Origin: Cyathus striatus
Lineage: Eukaryota; Basidiomycota; Agaricomycetes; Agaricales; Nidulariaceae
Length of the DNA stretch: 64,000 nt
Direction: 5' to 3'
Assembly: GCA_025738555.1 (NCBI GenBank)
Contig: JAOVFP010000010.1
Span: forward strand, 3,855,501-3,919,500
The translations under genes and the position numbers were made by a program. Under the pieces are notes generated by a model. The model was given only the letters and a program-made list of their open reading frames with translations, had not been told where the DNA came from and made no database searches. Positions 11,340-23,429 of this stretch are shown here, piece by piece; the first letter of the stretch is position 1, and every line of letters starts with the position of its first letter.

Positions 11340-13440
11340 TCACTCTTTCTTTTCCTTTTCCCTTTTGCTTTTCATATTGTTAGAAGACTTCTCATCTTCA
11401 GATGTCTCCTTTGCATCTTTCTTAGCAATCTTCTGCTGTTTCTCAATTTTCAGAAGAATAGCCTTTAAAGTTTCTTGAGTCTGTGTCTTTTCTTTCCAAA
11501 CCTCATGGTCAGAAATGTCTTCATTTCCTTGAAGCCAAAAATTCATTTGAGGGTGCATATAAAGTTTTGTAAACACTCCTCTCCATCTATAATATGCTGG
11601 TACTGACATAAATATTGGTGCAACAATATTTATACCAGGCAATTTGTCTTTTCATTTTCCACTAGAAATCATTGATGGAAGTTGCTTAATGATATTTTCA
11701 ATGAATAACCATTTGGCATAGAATAAATGTATATTTGAAACAGTATGATCACATAAAGCATTGGGAACTTTGAATAGATTGATTAATTTTTACTGATCTG
11801 AGATTGTTTCTCTTAACTTAGATGTGGAAGATGTTGAAGCATTTTCATTGGAACCTGATGGAATACTAGATATATTTGATGTTTGTGTTGTGCCAAAACC
11901 ATTCTAAATTCCATTTAAGTTATGCACTACTTCTGAAATAAATTATAACTTACAAGTAAAATCTTACAATATGTATTTCCATTTGTATCCAGATTCCATT
12001 CTACTTGCTAATTTGTATTATTCAATAACTCAGAATATTGACCAGCAAAGTTCCATTCTTCACTTTCCCATAAAAAAATATATGGATTGGATACTCGAAT
12101 CAACTTATACTTCTGTTCAATGTATTTTAAAATCTTATATAAATGAACTTGAATTTCAATTTTTCGAAATGAGAATATTGGATCAGCAGCTGAAAAATCC
12201 TTGTAGATGTACAGAGTTCCAGTAGTTGGAATTGCATCAGATGCAATCTCTGACATTGTATCATTGTCTGCAATATTGTAATTATTTCCAGCTGCTTTCT
12301 GGCGACTATGTCCACCAGTAATTCTTGAGGCATCTTGAAGATCTAAAGACATATCATCTTCAAGAGTATACTTATATTGTCTCATAAAATTTTGAAACTG
12401 CATTGGATCATGTAATAATTCATTTTGAGTTGATTTATCAGACTCAGAGATAGAACTTCTAGATGAAGTCCCAGAAGCAGATCGGCTTGAAGTAGACTGA
12501 CTAGATGCAGAATGATGTGAAATAGATCTTCTGCTAACTTTTGATGAATGACTAGTAGAACTCATAGTAGGAGACTCAGGAGACTCAGATCTTCCCCTTT
12601 TATCAACAGATTTATGGGGAGTGGTTTCAGTAGCACCCTGATTTTCAAAGTCCATTTCTTCTTGAATTTGGAGAGGCTGCCTTGCATGTGAAAATACTGA
12701 TGAACTTTCACCATCATTGAATAAATCATCCATATTAATGGACAGAAGATTAAATGAGTCCTGAGGAGCAGATGCTTGAACAAGAGATGCAGATGTAACT
12801 GTTCCTGAACATTCATGGTAGTGAGGTGGTGGAGCAACTGAGATGTTGCTATTTTCTAAGATTCTTTCTGTACTGAAATCAAGTAAAATGTTAGAAATAT
12901 ATATAAATAAACAAAAAAATGTACTTTGTTAGTTTCTTTGGTGGTCCAGCAGCATCATTCTGCTGGTCTTCTTCAAGATGTTGAACAGATGTTATTCTAT
13001 AAATGTATAAATTACTGAAATCATAAAGTAATTTTTACTTACTTGGTTTTCTTCCTTCTAATCACTGCTCTTTTCATTTCAGAACTCACCTCTTTCACCA
13101 GTTCCTGCTCCTTCTGCCCTTCTCCCTGCTCCCCTTCTCTCTGTTCCTCAATTTCAACTTCTTCCTCCTCACTCTCTGCTTCTCCCTCAGCCATTACCAC
13201 ATTCTCCTTGTTCTCCTCCTCCTCCTTCTCACTCTCACTTACAACCTTCTTTCTCCGTTTCCCCTTTCTCTCCCTTTTACTAACTTCTCCTGACTTAGCT
13301 CCACCTCTCTTGGATCTGGAACTAGGAGCTTGAGACTTTACTGCTCCAGAAGTGCCAGAATTTTTGGACCTGGACCTGGTGGAAGTGGCAGGAGCAGCAG
13401 CAGTAGCAGCTGTAGCAGATCTGATAGCTCTAGGAGGCAT
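11340..13440 (-). pseudogene. KDZ-associated ORF A, copy a (charged, probably nuclear protein), degenerate
   Basis: Start ATG at 13440 (MPPRAIRSATAATAAA). Exon 1 (to about 13045) is Ala/Ser/Lys-rich and then highly acidic (EKEEEENKEN), and ends at a GTAAGT donor. The part at 12008-12733 is Ser-rich and then carries a conserved stretch (TGTLYIYKDFSAADP, YIFLWESEEWNFAGQYSEL). This parallels copy b (KGRVWLYVSDADP, LFVYESKAWNLLGSFE). The C-terminal part near 11340-11642 (VFTKLYMHPQMNFWLQGNED) parallels NFDKIANFPAMQAWLAGDEE of copy b and ends in a basic tail. A stop precedes KDKLPGINIV near 11655. No known enzyme motif is seen. It precedes ORF B on the same strand. Confidence 0.65.
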
Positions 13441-13724
13441 AGAGATTGCAGTACAATAAAGCAGAGGTTAAGTGATGTACTCTGATGAGGGGGAAAGAAA
13501 GGAACTTTACAGCACAGGTGCTGCTATATATGAGATACAGCAAGACATTACAAGATTCAACTTATAAATAGCATGGGAGAAGAATTCATGTAAGTTTCCA
13601 TATAGGTCCTGCTGTTCTCATCAACTGACAATTGCCAGGACAAGAATACCACAGGACTAAAATGAAAAGCCTCTGCCAAAGCAGAGAAAGACCAAAAATT
13701 ATCCCACACACTAAGATGTGTGGG

Positions 13725-14755
13725 AATGCACAGACAGAGGTAAGACAACACATAGCGCAATGAGAATATAGCAAGGGGGGGTATGTGTGGACAGAGAGGG
13801 AAGACAGCACAGGCACAACATGAATATAGCAAGGGGTATGTGCAGATAGAGGGGAGAGGACAGGACAGGGTGAAACGAGCGAGAACATAGAGGGGGGGTA
13901 TGTGCAGACAGAAGGGGGAAGACGACACAGCGCAACACAAGAATATAGTGAGAGGGGGAAACAAGAACATAGCAAAGAGGGGGGGTACATGCGATGGAGG
14001 GGAAAGACAACACATGGCGCAATGAGAACATAGCGAGGGGGGGTGAACATGCAGACAGGGGGAAGACAGCACATAGTCGACACAATGACATTACATGACA
14101 CAACGTGAACATAATGAAAGGGGGTATGCACATCTGGGGGGAACATGCAGATAGATGGAGGGGGAAGATGGCACATAGTCAACATGATGACGTTGTGTGG
14201 AGCAACATGAACATAACGAGAGGGGGGTAAGTGTATCTGGGGGTGAATGTGCAGATGAAGGGGGAAGATGGCGTGATGTGGGCATAGCAAGAGGGGAGGT
14301 ATCCACATCTGGGGGTGAGAACATGCAGACAGAGGGGGGAGGCGGCACACAGTTGACGCAATGACATTGCATGGCACAACATGAACATAATGAAAGGGGG
14401 TATCCACATCTGGGGGGAATATGCAGATGGAGGGGGAAGACAGTGCATAGTCGACATAACGATGTTGCACAGTGCAATGTGAATATAGCGAGAGGGGGGT
14501 ATGCCCATCCAAGGGGGTGAACATGCAAACAGAGGGGGGAAGACAGCGCACAGTTGATACAGCGACGTTGCATGGCACAACGTGAACATAGCGAGAGGGG
14601 GGGTATGTGCATCCAGGGGGTGAACATGCAGACGGAGGGGGGACAGCACACAGTCAATGCAATGATGTTGCACAGTGCAACGTGAGCATAACAAAAGGGG
14701 GGGTAAGTGCATCCGGGGGGGTGAACACACAGATGGAGGGAAGAGAGAGCGGAAA
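13725..14755. repeat. ~100-bp minisatellite, about ten degenerate units
   Basis: The words GAACATGCAGACAGAGGGGG, CGACGTTGCATGGCACAACG and CATAGCGAGAGGGGGG recur about every 84-105 bp (for example at 14044, 14141, 14317, 14418, 14519 and 14623). All six frames stay partly open here because of the composition, so long ORFs within the array are not genes. The array lies just upstream of ORF A copy a, as other arrays do at copies b and c. Confidence 0.9.
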
Positions 14756-14759
14756 GGGG

Positions 14760-15271
14760 GGGGAGGACATTGTGCAGTGTGTCAAGAACGAATCAAGAAC
14801 AAGTGTTTGTGCTACAAGACAGAATTGCCCATGTGTGTACCAACATATGGTGTGTTATCGAAGATACATCTCTGTTGCTAAAAAAAAAACTAGTGAGAAC
14901 AAGTGAATGAAACATAAAAAAAAAACTTACCTGTTTGTATCTCCCCCAACAACAAATCCTTTCAACCCTCCACCATGTTCCAGACTTATTGCAAGAAGGA
15001 ACAAGAAGAGAGCAAAGAGACAGAGGAAGCAAGTCAAGGGAAAAGGGTGGGAAAGGGTGAAGAGGGGGAAAGTGGGGGGAGGAGCAAGTAACCAGTCTGG
15101 GTAATTCCACCAAATCCAAGAACCATGCACAGACCATTTGCACATGGACCATGTCATGGACCATGTCATGTGACATCATGCAAGGGAACCAAAACCAAAA
15201 CCAAAAAACACACAGACTATATCACATGGTCACATGATCTTTGATGTGGATCTTTGATGTGGACCAATATT
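14760..15271. other. Unassigned, purine-rich then mixed; no gene seen
   Basis: Holds a GGAAAGGGGGGG tract, short A-runs, a purine-rich stretch near 15000-15095 and a small repeat of GGACCATGTCATG near 15145-15170. No supported coding sequence. Confidence 0.4.
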
Positions 15272-15525
15272 GTGTGGGAACTTGTGACAACAGAGTTTAA
15301 TGTCAGAGAATGTACTGACAGTCCAGTGACTTACTATCAAGAAATTCTCACTGAACTTTCTGAGATTCATCTCACTATAGTATCACTGCACTCTCTGAGA
15401 CTCTCACCCAATGAGAATTTGGTGAGATTTTAGTGAGATGAAAATTGTTCATTTTCTCAATGTAGTCTCAGTAAATTCTTAGTGAACTCTCTCTACACTC
15501 TCAGTACTATTACTAAAATTAACCT
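15272..15525. repeat. Dispersed repeat R1, copy 1
   Basis: Starts near TATTGTGTGGGAACTTGTGA and matches 28300-28545 along its whole length. Shared words include ACAACAGAGTTTAATGTCAG, ATGAGAATTTGGTGAGATTT and TCTCACTGAACT. It is rich in short inverted CTCAGTGAG/CTCACTGAG-like words but codes for nothing, so it is a non-autonomous element, possibly a MITE. Confidence 0.75.
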
Positions 15526-18170
15526 GGATTCTCCTGAGAATGTGGGTCAGTGTCATGTCCTCAGGTTGAGGCCCATGCCACCAGCCAAAATATTGCACTG
15601 ATACAAACCAAGGGTATTTAAAAGAATGTATCATATAGTTGCAGTCCCTTGCATTTATTTTAATATATTACACTCTTTGCAAAGTAGCTGTTATGCTACT
15701 TCTTTCACAATTATTACTTTTCTATAAACTAAGCCACTCTTCTGTACACCTCAAATGGTGTTCCATCACCAAGTCCAATGCATCATATGCTGATGTATGT
15801 AACTGCTTCAAGAAAACTCCCAATCAGGGTACATAGGCCAGTATTGCTCAATCCCATAGCCCATTGCCTTACCAGAATGGATCTCATACTCACCATATGT
15901 GAAATCAAGTGGTTGCATGGTTTACATGTGCAAAATTGCATGGACAATGGCACGAGAAATAATCAAGAACAGTACTAATACTATTATGCACTATTGATGC
16001 ACATGTGTTTTAGCACATGTAATGAGCTAGTACCAACGCCACACTTGAGGCACCTCTGGACCAAGGTACAACCATATGGAGGGTTCTCCACACTTTGGTA
16101 GAACTTATGGACAATCTTAGAAATAGCATGCACAATCTACTTACATGTATAATACACTATTTACAGTTACAAATACAATAGGTAGACTTTTAGTATATAA
16201 CTTAGGGATGGTAGAGTAGATAGGACAAGTACTGCATGAGCTGTCTTCTGTTCTCAGAGTAAGTAATGTTCTGGAATTAGTATTTGAGTTTTTGACTAGT
16301 ATCTGAAGTACCAAGTATTAGTTTGTTGAATTGAATATTAGAACTTCGAGTTTTTAACTGAAACTGCTCTTGAAGTCTCCAAGACCAAGCTTTAGAAACA
16401 ACCAGAAATCATTATCTTGTTCTATTTTCATATTGGAAATACATACACCCTTTGTACTAAATATAACTAACTTAGAGAATATATTTCCTGTTAGTGGTAC
16501 TACTGCTAATAATATGACATAAACCCAAGTTAGTTGTATCAGTAGGGTGCATGGAGATAGTGATCAAGTATGAGAGTAGTGGAATATTGGCTTCAACTTG
16601 TGTGTTGCACCCCTTGGACTTTCAGTTCTGTATTTAGAATAAAGCAGAGTAAATAGAAAAATAGCAGATTTGGCTCAAAGCCCAAGTGGGAGAAAAGGTG
16701 TAAACATAGTTGATTTGAAACTGAAGTATATCTACATTACAAGAGTAGTTTATATAGTAAACTACTTTGTCTGAATGCATATGGAGTAATGCCTATAGGT
16801 TTGTGGCATTCTAAGAATAAGTAAACTTCATGAAATGTAGACCATGGTAAACTAGTGGTATATTTCTAGATTATAATTATAAATAAAAAAGCTTGGAGAA
16901 CAAAGTAGGAATATTAAAGAGAAGAAACAGGTAGACAGTTACAAGTAAACATTAGTAAGGAAGAGTTCAATATATAATAGATATACACAATTTGGAAAAA
17001 ACATAGAAAATGCAGATAAACCTGAAGTTGGCTTCAATGGTTTAAGACAATTGTCATGGATATGACATTTCTCAGAGGTCTTTCCCTGAATCTTCTACAA
17101 GTTTCAACTTTTTCCATTATCAGGATCATCACCATTACACTCTTAAACAAGCCATCCAGAATATGTTAAAATGAAAAAAACTGATCCACCTGCTGTTAGC
17201 TATAAGACTATTAAGATAAATATCAGTATTATTCACATGGAGGTTGCAATCAAATTCAGTAGCTTTGAACTCAGAGATCAAGACCAGATTACTGCTCATT
17301 ATGACACTGCTTGAGAGACATTGCAAGATTTTGGATTGAATTTGAAGTATCAGCTTTCTCCTGACAAACCTTGGATTCAGAGCACAAGTCTAGAATGACA
17401 GAAAGTGAGTGATTAATTAGTCTTATGTATTGTATATTTTTCTGGCTTTGTTTCAGTGTATGGGTGGGTGGGGATCAGGCATGGAAGGGTAAAAGAAATA
17501 TGATGAAACTTACATGAGACTATTTAGCAGGAATTACAACTTTTATCTGTTGTAAGTATTGTAAAATAAGATACCAGGTTGATATATCTTTTGACAATGA
17601 ATATGTATCTCCAATTCAAGTTGGAAAGATAGAAAGAATGTAGATATGAGTATTTATATAGAATTACATGAGAACTACACTTACTATGACTTCTCACAAA
17701 AGAACAAATGGCAAGAAAAAGATTATTAAAGAACACTTGAAGCTATTGCTGAATGGAAATTTATTTTAAGCTTGGCAAATTTTAATTTGAAAGCAGTTCA
17801 TGCTTAAAAAAAAAATCAAATGTTACACTTCTTATCTTATGTTTAACACATTTTTGCACAGTAAATATATGTAGGTCTTCTTCTTGAGGGTCATAACAAT
17901 ACATGTAGTTCAGAGTTGGCAAGTAATATAAACAAATGTATTAAAAATTGGTCTAAAGTAATAAAAAAAGAAGTCCCCAGTGCCATGTATCTACCAACAG
18001 CAGAATACACACTCAAATAGCTTTACTATACTGTTAGTGCTACAAGTAGGGTAGAGGTCCTGGAGATGTTCCAGAGAGGGGTATCAATAGGGGTAACTTC
18101 AAAGACAGGGAGTCCCTGGGTGTTAAGGAACCATGAAAGTAAGATGGTTGACAAATACTTCATGTAGTAC
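15526..18170. other. Unassigned AT-rich region, possible coding relics only
   Basis: No ORF of convincing length or motif. Around 16025-16190 (plus) and 17160-17410 (plus, MKKTDPPAVSYKTIKINISI) the sequence reads like protein for 50-80 codons between stops and may be gene or element relics. I could not assign them. Confidence 0.3.
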
Positions 18171-18174
18171 AGTG

Positions 18175-18708
18175 GGAGAGAGGATTCCTGGATCTTGTAT
18201 GAATTGAAGTCTTGGATGGTGAGGAGTGCAATGTGGAAGATACCAATGCAATATCCATAGTAGAAGGGACGGAAATAGGCATGGTGAGTGGAACAGGAGT
18301 AAATGAGGGTAGTTGAGGGAATAGTGATAGTTCTGGTGAAGAACTGTTTTAGATAATATTAGAACTTGGACAAGCAAAGAGGTTGGGAAGCAATGTAGTG
18401 GGTAAATCAGAGTAAATATATTGGGTGTCTGTTTCAATACTAATACAATCAGCATAATCAGTGAGAACAGTATTGCTGCTCCAGACAGGACTGGTAATAG
18501 TAGAGCAGAGAGACAAAAGAAGAAAGGGTGGAGGTGACAGAGTATCTTCATGGGAAAGGATGCTGAATGGGCTGAACAGCCAAGATGCAGAAGTGTATTT
18601 GGTATCAAAGGTGATACTAAACAAGTCAATGAAAGAAAAAGAAAACATACATAAATAGTAAAGAAAATTATAAAAAGTATATACATATGAGAAATCAGGA
18701 AAAATCAC
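18175..18708 (-). pseudogene. Degenerate Ser/Pro/Thr-rich ORF, unknown
   Basis: On the minus strand one frame runs from about 18628 to 18175 with a single TAA near 18350. Segments such as ILSHEDTLSPPPF, YIYSDLPTTLLPNLFACPSS and SSSPELSLFPQLPSFTPVPL are low-complexity Ser/Pro/Leu. No zinc finger or catalytic motif is seen. The composition resembles accessory regions of retroelement ORFs (compare the C-terminal part of 46755-51128), but no direct match is visible. Confidence 0.3.
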
Positions 18709-18734
18709 ATTGAATGGATATTATACACCAGAAA

Positions 18735-18965
18735 ACAAGAGCTCTTTATGCTTACCTTGGCATTCTGTACAGATCTGTGTAGATTATGCAAAATCCATAT
18801 GAAATCTGGGAGGTCGAGAATTGGCTGAGGTATCACTATAATGAAGGAAATATTCCATATGGAATTCTTATGGATTCTGCACAGATTTATACAGAATGGA
18901 AAATTCTGTGCAGATTATGTGAAATTCCATAACAAAGACTTCCTCAGAATCTGTGTGGACTTTTA
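18735..18965. repeat. Inverted-repeat-rich element with CTGTGCAGATT words
   Basis: CATTCTGTACAGATCTGTGT near 18760 is echoed in inverse by GCACAGATTTATACAGAATG near 18880, then directly by TTCTGTGCAGATTATGTGAA near 18905. The layout suggests a small non-autonomous hairpin-type transposon. No target duplication could be fixed. Confidence 0.4.
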
Positions 18966-19510
18966 TTAGTATTTATTATACATTTATTGTAATAAAACAA
19001 ATTGCATCACATATGTTTCAAACTGAAGTTTACACTATGACTTAGTCATCGAATATATGGCATGTTTAACCAACTCAGCCAGTATGTCATTGATGCCATA
19101 ACATAGCCACCAACAATGTGGCACTCATTGTCTTCTCTGTCACTAGCTGTCAGTAACCGAAAACTGGCAACATGTTACCACTGTTGTCACTCTTCATTCC
19201 CACTGTCAACACTCCCCCTCTTCACTCTTCTCCTCCACTTGTGTCTCTTTGCACTCACTATCATTACTTGTTTGTACTCCCCCCTTCTCCCACCACACCG
19301 ACACAGTGATGGCAATGCCTCACTCCACCTCAATATGTCTTCCACCTGGTACACCCCTCCCTCCACTCACCTCACCATCCCCATATCTGATCTCCCCACA
19401 GTGTTATCTATGATCTCATAGACTCTCACCTCCACCACCACCTGTGCCACCCCCCCTCTATTCTCACATGCATCACAACAATGATGCAAACCCCTCCAGC
19501 CCCCTTCTTG

Positions 19511-20860
19511 CAGTACTTTACTCTCCCCCCCAATTTCTGGACAGACTCCAGATGGACAAGAAAATGTCTGGAATTTCTGGGTGAACTCCATATGAAAACC
19601 AGATATTCTGAATGGAATCCACATAGAACACAGATTTTCCAGATGGAGTCCAGATGTACATGATAATTTCTGGACAAAGTCCACATTGAGTCCATGTTAA
19701 AAAACATTTTTTCTGGGTGGAATCCAGGTGGAATGAGAAAATTTCCAATTGATGGAAATGAAATATAACTTTGTTTTCCCATAGAGTCACATAGTATTAC
19801 AGTATCACAATATCAAGTGTCTCACAGTTGCAGTCATCACAGTTATGTTTCACATAGTATTATACTTGTCACACTTTTTGCAGTATCACAGTATTGGAGT
19901 TGTCACAGTTACCATTGCATAGTGTCACAGTATCACACATGGTCATAATGAAGCAAATATCACATTGTCATAGTCATCAGGGTCATCTTCATTATCACAC
20001 TTGTCACATAGTGTCACAGCTGTCAAAATCTGTAATATTGTGACAAACATGACAAGTGTGACATTATGTAAAAGATACTGTGACACTATGTGAAAGTGAC
20101 AAGTGTGACATTAAGCGAAAAGTGTGACACTGTATGTTGAGTGTAATGCCATGTGAAAAGTGTAATACTATGTGTGGAGTATGACACCATGCATTGAGTG
20201 TGACATCATGTGAAAGTAGCTGTGATGACTACAAGACTGTGAGACACATAATATTGTGATACTGCAATAATATGCAACATTGTCACCTGTGTTATGCTCA
20301 ACACACCCTGTTACACTCAATACACTGTATCATGCTCAACACATGGTGTCACACTCAATGCATCATATCATACTCCACACACCATGTCATGCTTAATGCA
20401 GTGTCACACTTGACATAGCTATAATAGAAGTTGTGGACTGTACAGTATGTGCACACATACTATGGTATGAATGAATGTTATATAATCATCACAACAATAT
20501 TGGTTCAAACTATGTAACTATGCCATGCTCTACTAATTTATTTATAATACAAGTAAAGTAAGTAATAAACTACTAATTAATACAAGCTACCCAGAATTCA
20601 TATGGATTCCAGGTGGAATCCAGTATAGCAAATTCCTTTGGAATTCCGGCTGAAAGGCGGAATTTGGTCAATAATCCAGATTCCATGTGGAATTCATCTG
20701 GAAAGCACCTGGACTGGAAAACTAAAATTTGGCTGGTGTCTCTGCCAAAACAAGTCCACCTGGAGTCCAGATGGAGTCCATGGAATGGCTGGAAATTCTG
20801 GGGAGTCCACAGATTCTGTCCGGACTCCAGAAGGAATTTAGGGGGGAGTGTAAAGACCTC
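19511..20860 (-). mobile_element. Non-autonomous TIR element of the KDZ-associated family, 1,350 bp
   Basis: The left end, CAGTACTTTACTCTCCCCCC at 19511, and the right end, GGGGGGAGTGTAAAGACCTC at 20841-20860, are inverted copies of the termini of the large element at 29743-37449. The element is flanked by an exact 8-bp duplication, CCTTCTTG at 19503-19510 and 20861-20868. Next to both ends are clusters of GGACTCCA/TGGAATCC words like those inside the large element. The CAGTAC end is on the left here and on the right in the large element, so orientation is reversed (given as minus). No gene is present. The interior is a long imperfect hairpin. Confidence 0.9.
19789..20275. repeat. Long imperfect inverted repeat inside the 1.35-kb element
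   Basis: The left arm from 19789 (CATAGTATTACAGTATCACA, then GTGTCTCACAGTTGCAGTCA) pairs with the right arm ending near 20275 (TGACTACAAGACTGTGAGAC, then TGTGATACTGCAATAATATG). The arms are about 200-240 bp, densely filled with TGTCACA/TGTGACA words, and degrade towards the centre near 20035. Similar words continue to 20440. Confidence 0.75.
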
Positions 20861-20979
20861 CCTTCTTGCTTAACGAAGACAATGGTGCCACTGACAAGAA
20901 TGGTGTCAATGCCATATCATCCAGCCCCCCCATCTTCCCTGTGTCATGACAACAACACTCCTCTTTTGACATCCTCAGG

Positions 20980-21700
20980 CCACCCCTTATGCATAGGCCT
21001 GTCATCAATGTATGCCTATGCACATGGGGCCTTTGCCCTCTCCTCCACACTGTATGCACAGACATGTTGTCAATGTGGGTGTGTCAACATCCCATTCCAC
21101 CTTCACCTGGTCCTTGCTCTCTCCTCCCTACCCCCTCTCCACACCATATGCATGACACCTCTGCCTGTTCCACTCTCACCCTCACTCCCCCTCACCACCC
21201 CCCTCCCCACCATATGCACAGGCATGTCATCAGTGTGTGTGCATCAATGTGATACCCTTGCCTGTTCCACCCTTACCTCTCTCCTACTCTCCTCCCTACC
21301 CCCCCCTCCCCACTGTACACATAGGCACATTGTCAACATGTGTGCATCAAATGGCATCCCTGCCATTCTACCCTCACCTCATCTCTGCTCTCCCTCTCCT
21401 TCCACATATTCTGGCCACTCCCCTGTGCATAGGCATGACGTCTGCATGCATGTGTCGACATGGCATTCAGGTCCCTTTCACCCTCACCTCCACCCCTCCC
21501 TCCTCCTCACTCCTCCTTCGGCAAGCAAGTGTCATCTAGTCTGCCTATGTGTGCACATCCATCTCTCCTCCTCCTTGCTTCTCCTTCCACAAAGCCAGGT
21601 CACACCCTATGTACATGTGTCAACATGTCATCCCCACCCCTTCCACCCTCACCTTGTCTTGCCTCCACCCTCCCTACTCCTTCTGCATATTGATAGCCAA
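20980..21700. repeat. Pyrimidine-rich minisatellite, ~110-120 bp units, 5-6 degenerate copies
   Basis: Words of the type CATAGGCATGTCATCAATGTG recur near 20993, 21057, 21217, 21310 and 21427, separated by CCACCCTCACCT/CTCCTCCCTACCCCC blocks. The long plus-strand ORF at 20729-21760 reads across this array and is a composition artefact. Confidence 0.75.
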
Positions 21701-21935
21701 CATACACAACAATGGGATGTGAGGGAAAAGGTTAGGAATAGGGTGATGAGTGATGGGTAGTGACACAAGTGAGGGGGGCTGTAAGAGCGGAGTACAAAGA
21801 TAAAGAAGAAGTACTTAATACACTATAGTATATATTAGACTACAATACACATGTACCCCCTAGATACAGAAATATACAACATCCTGAACATAAAAACCTA
21901 CCCAAAAGTAAGAATACAAAAATTGGCAACAACTG

Positions 21936-22100
21936 AGGATTGGTGCAATGAGGTGAGAATAGATTAGTACAATGGGGTGAGAGTAGCTTGGTGCAATGGA
22001 GCGAGAATAGATTGGTGCTATGAAGTGAGAATAGATTGGTGCTATGAAGTGAGAATAGATTGTTGCAATGAGGCAAGAATAGATTGGTGCAATGAGGCAA
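21936..22100. repeat. 24-bp tandem repeat, about seven copies
   Basis: The unit TGAAGTGAGAATAGATTGGT plus four bases is repeated with small changes (for example at 21996, 22020 and 22044). The minus-strand ORF across it, full of LFSLHSTN-like units, is only the translation of the repeat. Confidence 0.85.
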
Positions 22101-22289
22101 TCTCACATTAAGTTCCTTGTGATCACTTACACCATTCTCTCATATACCATTTCCTTAATTTATAAACATTGTGATTATCATACAGACAGGATTAAAAATA
22201 AATGATGTGAACATTCACTTACTTTTATAGATAAGCTGTGAAGTTACACTGACAGGATTAAAAATAAATGGTGTGAATCTTGTCTTTAG

Positions 22290-23235
22290 GTCTGTGCATG
22301 CCTCATGCCTCTTTCTTATCTGAACCACCATCAGTTACACATCCCTACACATCCACCCATACCAACACTTAACATTTGTCACCACTACATACCATGCCAC
22401 CTTGCTGATCTGCTCACAACCAATCCACCAAGGACAATACTGATAAAACAAATACTTATAAGCATACTATTTCATCCACGGATCCTGCCACACAACCTGC
22501 CAAAAAGAAGGGTAGAAAGGGGGTAATGTGGATGAAGGACAAGGGGGGAATAATACTCAGAAGAAGAAAAGGAAAAATGGAAAAGGAGGACAAGGATGGT
22601 GTGTAATAACTCACTTGTAAAATTATTTTTTATTTATTTTTTTATTCTAAGTAAATCTGCAATGCAATGTATTGCTAAAGATTCTCAGGCTGCTCCACCA
22701 GTGAAATTAACCAATGCTGAGCAGAATATCATAGATGATGGAACATCTATTGCACCTCCTAAGTGAATCTGTGATGCTGCTATCAGCTTAGTTCCTGCTA
22801 CCCAGACTCTGAGTGCTACTAGTAGCTGTATTCATTGCTCTGAGAAACTTGAAAGTGAATCTACTGAAATTGATAACAATAATAAAAACACTACTACTGA
22901 AAATACTGGTAATGACTCCTCCAATAGTGAGTCTGGAGAAGAAGATACTGCCAATCAAAGCAAAGTGAATACTCTCAATAAGAGCAGTGATAATTCCTCC
23001 AATAATGACAGTGACAATGAGTTTGAAGAAGAAGATACTGTCAACCAAAGCAAAGAGGACAATTACAACCAGAGCAATGAGATCACTCTCAATAAGGATA
23101 GAAAAGACAATTCCTCCAAAAATAACAGTGACAATGAGTTTGAAGATACTGTCAACCAAAGCAAAGAGGATAATCACAACCAGAGTAATAAGACCACTCT
23201 CAATAAAAACAGAGAAGATAATATTCACAGGTCAA

Positions 23236-23245
<10 letters not shown>
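22290..23245 (+). pseudogene. Degenerate spliced gene for an acidic, repeat-containing protein
   Basis: A basic stretch near 22480-22600 (PATQPAKKKGRKG) precedes a plausible intron at about 22609-22660 (GTGTGTAATAACTC ... TTTTATTCTAAG). The downstream exon reads AKDSQAAPPVKLTNAEQNII with a TGA near 22764. It ends in an Asn/Asp/Glu/Lys region with two to three copies of a unit of roughly 35-40 residues (NNDSDNEFEEEDTVNQSKED ... NQSNEITLNK) to the stop near 23240. The style (basic patch, then acidic low complexity with short introns) recalls ORF A of the KDZ-associated pair, but I see no direct alignment. Function unknown. Confidence 0.4.
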
Positions 23246-23269
<24 letters not shown>

Positions 23270-23287
23270 ACTGATTCTGCCAAGCCT

Positions 23288-23326
<39 letters not shown>

Positions 23327-23429
23327 TAGTGGGAATCTCATTAATCCATTCATGTACGTCACTAATTAGATGACAAGGCATTTGGGTACCTTAAGAGAGT
23401 CATAGTTACTCCTGCCATTTGTTTGGTGC

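Noticed and set aside
13586..14730. Overlapping minus-strand ORFs up to 330 aa with PLSLCSHC-like repeats
   Set aside because: They come from the ~100-bp minisatellite read in three frames; no start context, no conserved block.
20729..21760. 343-aa plus-strand ORF
   Set aside because: It runs from the TIR element across its target duplication into a pyrimidine-rich minisatellite, so it cannot be one gene.
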